From Pseudomonadota bacterium (GTDB lineage Bacteria; Pseudomonadota; Alphaproteobacteria; Caulobacterales; Caulobacteraceae), in the NCBI GenBank assembly GCA_023433655.1, contig JAEYUE010000030.1, forward strand, positions 1-10,523: 10,523 nt of DNA, given 5' to 3'. Position numbers and translations under genes: made by a program. Positions within the stretch are counted from its first letter, which is position 1, and every line of letters starts with the position of its first letter. The notes under the pieces were generated by a model that made no database searches, was not told the DNA's origin, and worked only from the letters and a program-made list of their open reading frames with translations. Shown here piece after piece: positions 5,910 to 10,523 of the stretch.

Positions 5910-6284
5910 TCAGACGTCCGCCAGCCCCATGGCCGCCATCAGGGCCGCGCGGACGGCGGCCTCGGTGAAAGGCTTCTGCAGGGTGGCGTGGCCGCGCCAT
6001 TCGTCGGGCAGGCCGCCTTCGCCATAGCCGGTGGAGAAGACGAACGGCACGCCCCGGTCCTTCAGGGCCCCGGCGATCGGGAAGACCTGGCGGCCCGAGA
6101 CATTGACGTCCAGCAGGGCCGCGTCGATCCGTTCGTCGGCGGCCAGGCGCAGGCCCTCCTCGATCGTCGACGCCGGGCCGACGGTCTCGCAGCCCATGTC
6201 CTCGAGGATGGTCTCCAGCAGCATGGCGACGAGGGATTCGTCCTCGACCACCAGAACGCGGCGGCCTGCGAATTCCTGGCTCAT
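5910..6284 (-). CDS. Single-domain response regulator (receiver only)
   Basis: A 124-residue CheY-like receiver with no output domain. The acidic pocket is Glu14-Asp15 in VLVVEDESL, the phosphorylation site is Asp59 in ALLDVNV, the switch residue is Thr85 (with Ser84) in FVFSTGYG, and the conserved Lys104 is in LQKPF. The FSTGY stretch resembles the FATGUY-type receivers that alphaproteobacteria pair with HWE/HisKA_2 kinases, here with Ser for Ala and Tyr directly after Gly. Such proteins can relay phosphate to a phosphotransferase or another receiver, or act by protein contact. Its ATG overlaps the TGA of the kinase gene (ATGA), so it is almost certainly co-expressed and translationally coupled with it, and that kinase is its likely partner. 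Confidence 0.95.
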   Translation of the reverse strand: MSQEFAGRRVLVVEDESLVAMLLETILEDMGCETVGPASTIEEGLRLAADERIDAALLDVNVSGRQVFPIAGALKDRGVPFVFSTGYGEGGLPDEWRGHATLQKPFTEAAVRAALMAAMGLADV

Positions 6285-7798
6285 GTGATCTGCTCCCTGT
6301 CCAGCGGAATCGAGAAAGTGGCGACGAGTCCGTCGCCTGCGTAGTCGAGTTCAACCTCTCCGGCCAGATCGTGGCGGACATTGCGCTCGATCAGCCGACT
6401 GCCGAAACCCTTGCGTCCCGACGGGGCCGGCGGCGGGCCGCCGGTCTCGCGCCAGACGAGCTGGAGGCGGCGGCGGGTCTGGTCGGCGATCGACCAGTCG
6501 ACCAGCACCCGACCGTCCGGGGCGGACAGGGCGCCGTATTTCGCGGCGTTGGTGGCCAGCTCGTGGAAGATCATCCCCATCGACAGGGCGGCCGCCGGCG
6601 GCAGGTCCACGCGCGGGCCGTTGGCCGAGACGTGTCTGGCGCCGTGGGCCTCGGTCTCGTGCCGGAGGATTTCGCCCAGTTCGGCCCCTTCCCAGTGCGA
6701 GCGGGTCAACAGGTCGTGGGTGTGCGACAGCGCCAGCAGCCGGGCCTGGAAGCCCTCGGCGAAGGTGGCCGGATCGGGGTGGAAGCGGGCGGTCTGCATG
6801 GCGATCGACTGCACCGTGGCCAGGGTGTTTTTCACCCGGTGGTTCAGCTCGTCGATCATCAGCTTCTGGCGCTCGGCGGAGACCACGGTCTCGGTGACGT
6901 CATGGCCCTGGACGAAGATGCCGATGACGGCGCCGCTGTCGTCGCGGATCGGCTGATAGATGAAGTCGAGCCAGACCGTCTCCAGCGGCGCATCGGGCGT
7001 GCGCTGCAGTTCGACCCGGCTGGCCCGTCCCTCGTGCGGTTCGCCTGTGGCGTAGACGCTGTCGAGGAAGTCGTAATAGCCCTGGCCCACGACTTCGGGC
7101 AGGGCCTCGCGCACCGGCTTGCCGGTGATCGGCCGGTGGCCGATCAGCTGGGAATAGGCGGCGTTGTGCATCTGGAACACATGCTCGGGGCCTGACAGCA
7201 CGGCGACGAAGCCGGGGGCCTGCATGAACATCTCCAGCAGGCGGTTGCGCTCGGTTTCCAGCTGGCGGTTCGCCTCCTGCACATGTTCCGCCCGCTGCAG
7301 GACATTGCCGCTCAGGATGGAGTCGAGCGCGCGCTTCCGGTCGGCGCCCGCCACGCGCTGGCGCAGCTGCTGCAGCTCGGTGATGTCGGTCGTGTGCTGC
7401 AGAATGTAGACGATGCGCCCGTCTGCGTCGTGGATCGGCGTGTGGGTGGCCGACCAGAAGCGCTCCTCGAGTACGCGTTCGCCGTTGGCCGTGCGCCGCG
7501 GCACGGCGTAGCGGATCAGGGCCAGATGGTCGCGGCGGTCTTCCCGCAGGACGCGCTCGAATGACGCGCGCAGCTGCGCGGCGTTGGCCCGCCCCTCCTC
7601 GCCGGGCCCCGCGTCGAAGACGTCGAAGATCGGTTTGTCCAGCAGGTCTTCCCGGCTGCTTTCCAGCGCCGCCAGGTAGGCCGCGTTCATGCCGGCGTAG
7701 CGCAGATCGGGCGTCAGCAGCATGTAGGGATTGGGAGAGGCTTCGAAGGCGGCCGCGAGGTCCGCATCGATCGCTCCGGATTTCGCCAGTTCTTTCAA
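6281..7798 (-). CDS. Soluble PAS-PAS sensor histidine kinase, HWE family
   Basis: A 505-residue cytoplasmic kinase without membrane segments. A first PAS domain spans about residues 14-140, ending in HTTDITELQQL. A helical linker (about 140-190) leads to a second PAS domain (about 190-303, ending GHDVTETV). The phosphoacceptor is His320 in DELNHRVKNTLATVQS. The ATP-binding part has the N box FHELATNAAKYGALS (411-425, with the extra His412), the WRE motif (449-451) and GFGSRLI (464-470). His412 and WxE define the HWE family. Neither PAS has the cysteine-containing GxNCRFLQ motif of LOV light sensors, so the input is unknown. The start is TTG; the upstream frame has a TAG nine codons back and no ATG or GTG between. 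It overlaps the receiver gene by four bases. Roles in the general stress response are common for this family but not shown here. Confidence 0.93.
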   Translation of the reverse strand: MKELAKSGAIDADLAAAFEASPNPYMLLTPDLRYAGMNAAYLAALESSREDLLDKPIFDVFDAGPGEEGRANAAQLRASFERVLREDRRDHLALIRYAVPRRTANGERVLEERFWSATHTPIHDADGRIVYILQHTTDITELQQLRQRVAGADRKRALDSILSGNVLQRAEHVQEANRQLETERNRLLEMFMQAPGFVAVLSGPEHVFQMHNAAYSQLIGHRPITGKPVREALPEVVGQGYYDFLDSVYATGEPHEGRASRVELQRTPDAPLETVWLDFIYQPIRDDSGAVIGIFVQGHDVTETVVSAERQKLMIDELNHRVKNTLATVQSIAMQTARFHPDPATFAEGFQARLLALSHTHDLLTRSHWEGAELGEILRHETEAHGARHVSANGPRVDLPPAAALSMGMIFHELATNAAKYGALSAPDGRVLVDWSIADQTRRRLQLVWRETGGPPPAPSGRKGFGSRLIERNVRHDLAGEVELDYAGDGLVATFSIPLDREQIT

Positions 7799-7824
7799 GT
7801 GCGGCCCCGCCCTACAGCCACGCT

Positions 7825-7849
7825 AACGCGGAAACCGCGATCCGGTTCG
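7825..7849 (-). promoter_or_regulatory. Candidate EcfG/sigma-T-type promoter of the kinase operon
   Basis: On the minus strand CGAAC (7849-7845), 16 bases, then CGTT (7828-7825) differs by one base from the general-stress consensus GGAAC-N16/17-CGTT of alphaproteobacterial EcfG sigma factors. It ends 27 bases before the TTG start, leaving room for a short leader. An inverted repeat AACCG-N5-CGGTT at 7833-7847 overlaps it. A match this good has a modest chance of arising at random in a 100-base gap, so the call leans on the context: an HWE kinase gene in the right orientation. Confidence 0.45.
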
Positions 7850-7898
7850 CTGAAAAACGTCAAATTGGCTTGAGCGAAGAAGTGGTTATCGTGCGCAC

Positions 7899-9434
<1,536 letters not shown>

Positions 9435-9437
9435 GGC

Positions 9438-10523
9438 TCAGAGCACCCCGCCGTTGGTCCTGATCACCTCGGCGTAGAGCAGGCCGGAGTCCTTGATGGT
9501 CCGCTCCTGGGTCAGGAAGTTCACGTGGGTGATGCCGAAGCGCTTGGAGTAGCCGAGCGACCATTCGAGATTGTCGAGCAGCGACCAGGCCATGTAGCCG
9601 CGCAGATCGACGCCCTTGCCGATGGCGTCGTGGGCCGCCTTGAGGTGGTTCTTCAGATACTCCACCCGCATCGGGTCGTGGATGCGGCCGTCGATGGCGT
9701 GAGGCGGGTCGTACCACGCCGAGCCGTTCTCGGTGATCATCAGGGGCAGGCCGTTGGTCTGCTGGTGCAGCCAGACCAGGGTGTCGGTCAGGGCGGGCGG
9801 ATAGACCTCCCAGCCGGTCTCGGTGTGGGCGTGCTGGACCTGTTTCACCGGGCGGGCGCGCACCGGCCAGGCGTCGGGCGCGTTCTCGGGCACCGAGCGG
9901 GTGTACCAGTTCAAGCCCATCCAGTCGGTCGGCTGGGCGATGAGGTCGAAATCTTCCTGCGGGAACTCGCGCCAGGCCTCGCCGTAGACGTCCTTCAGTT
10001 CCTCCGGATAGCCGCGGCCCATCAGCGGGTCGAGGAACCAGCGATTCATTTGCGCCTCGGCGCGTTTGCGCGCGGCCTCGTCCTCGGGCTTGTCGCTGGC
10101 GGGGTACTTCGGCTCGATGTTCAGCACGATGCCGATCTGGCCCTCGCCGACCTCGCGGAAGCGCTTCACCACCGCGCCGTGGGCGCGCAGCACGTTATGG
10201 CCGGCGATCACCGCCTCGAAGGCCGAGCGGTGGCCGGGGGCGAGCGCCCCGTGCAGATAGCCGCCGTCAACGATGACCCACGGCTCGTTGATGGTGCCCC
10301 AGGTCTTCACCCGCCCCTTGAACTTCTCGAACAGGACCTGGCCGTAGTCGGCGAACCAGTCGGCGATGTCGGGGTTGAGCCAGCCGCCCCGGTCGTCGAG
10401 CGCGGCCGGCAGGTCCCAGTGGTGGAGGGTGCAGAGCGGTTCGATGCCGGCCTCGAGCAGGCCGTCGACGAGGCGGTCGTAGAAGGCGAGGCCCTTGTCA
10501 TTGATCGCCCCGCGGCCCTCGGG
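9438..10523 (-). CDS. Glycoside hydrolase family 1 beta-glucosidase, 5' end outside window
   Basis: The C-terminal 361 residues of a GH1 retaining beta-glycosidase, which removes terminal beta-glucosyl (or related) units from cellobiose or aryl glucosides. The frame is open to the right edge; about 90 N-terminal residues are missing compared with the usual 440-460. Counting from the edge, the visible parts are the sugar-contacting TLHHWDLP (32-39), the acid/base Glu80 in TINEPWV (most relatives have TxNEP), the NWYTR block, the nucleophile Glu265 in ITENGSAW, and WSLLDNLEW (313-321), which lines the glucose site. No break is seen. The protein does not begin at 10310: the GTG there encodes the Val of FKGRVKTW, inside the barrel. 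Its end lies three bases from the esterase stop. Whether it is exported cannot be told without the N-terminus. Confidence 0.96.
   Translation of the reverse strand, partial: PEGRGAINDKGLAFYDRLVDGLLEAGIEPLCTLHHWDLPAALDDRGGWLNPDIADWFADYGQVLFEKFKGRVKTWGTINEPWVIVDGGYLHGALAPGHRSAFEAVIAGHNVLRAHGAVVKRFREVGEGQIGIVLNIEPKYPASDKPEDEAARKRAEAQMNRWFLDPLMGRGYPEELKDVYGEAWREFPQEDFDLIAQPTDWMGLNWYTRSVPENAPDAWPVRARPVKQVQHAHTETGWEVYPPALTDTLVWLHQQTNGLPLMITENGSAWYDPPHAIDGRIHDPMRVEYLKNHLKAAHDAIGKGVDLRGYMAWSLLDNLEWSLGYSKRFGITHVNFLTQERTIKDSGLLYAEVIRTNGGVL

Noticed and set aside
7228..7757. LOV photoreceptor reading of the first PAS domain of the kinase
   Set aside because: No GxNCRFLQ-like motif with the photoactive cysteine is present.

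Overview
The window looks like an ordinary chromosomal stretch of a high-GC alphaproteobacterium, most likely of the Caulobacterales (Brevundimonas or Caulobacter type). The grounds are very GC-rich third positions, dense packing of genes on both strands, an HWE-type histidine kinase with a stand-alone receiver, a TorF-type small porin and a type I QueF. This placement is inference from gene content; there is no rRNA or marker gene to fix it. I see no mobile element, CRISPR array, tRNA or rRNA.

Layout, left to right. Bases 1-159 hold no convincing gene but carry two good inverted repeats. A minus-strand run follows (read right to left): a nitronate monooxygenase (1165-2091), a small TorF-like outer-membrane protein (428-1120) and a 76-residue conserved-looking hypothetical (160-390), with a GC hairpin between the first two. 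Divergent from these is queF (2197-2658, plus), the nitrile reductase of queuosine synthesis. It meets a 169-residue hypothetical (2655-3164, minus) tail to tail, sharing the four bases CTAG as stop codons on both strands. Next is a plus-strand pair: a DUF817 membrane protein (3302-4204) and a PYROXD2/CrtI-like FAD oxidoreductase (4284-5864). The junction holds inverted arrays of a 7-base unit (GGGTCGA / TCGACCC) that run into the end of the DUF817 gene.

The second half has a minus-strand two-component pair: a soluble PAS-PAS-HWE histidine kinase (6281-7798, TTG start) overlapping by ATGA with a single-domain response regulator (5910-6284). A sequence one base away from the EcfG/sigma-T general-stress promoter consensus lies just upstream of the kinase. 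Divergent from it is a secreted type-B carboxylesterase (7899-9434, plus), which ends three bases from the end of a family 1 beta-glucosidase (9438-10523, minus) that runs off the right edge.

Functionally the genes are mostly independent housekeeping or accessory functions: tRNA modification, nitronate oxidation, a stress-type signalling module and hydrolases for esters and beta-glucosides. I find no clear new multi-gene system. The best leads are the heptamer inverted arrays, the stress-type promoter on the kinase operon, the DUF817-oxidoreductase pair of unknown function, and the structured non-coding left end.
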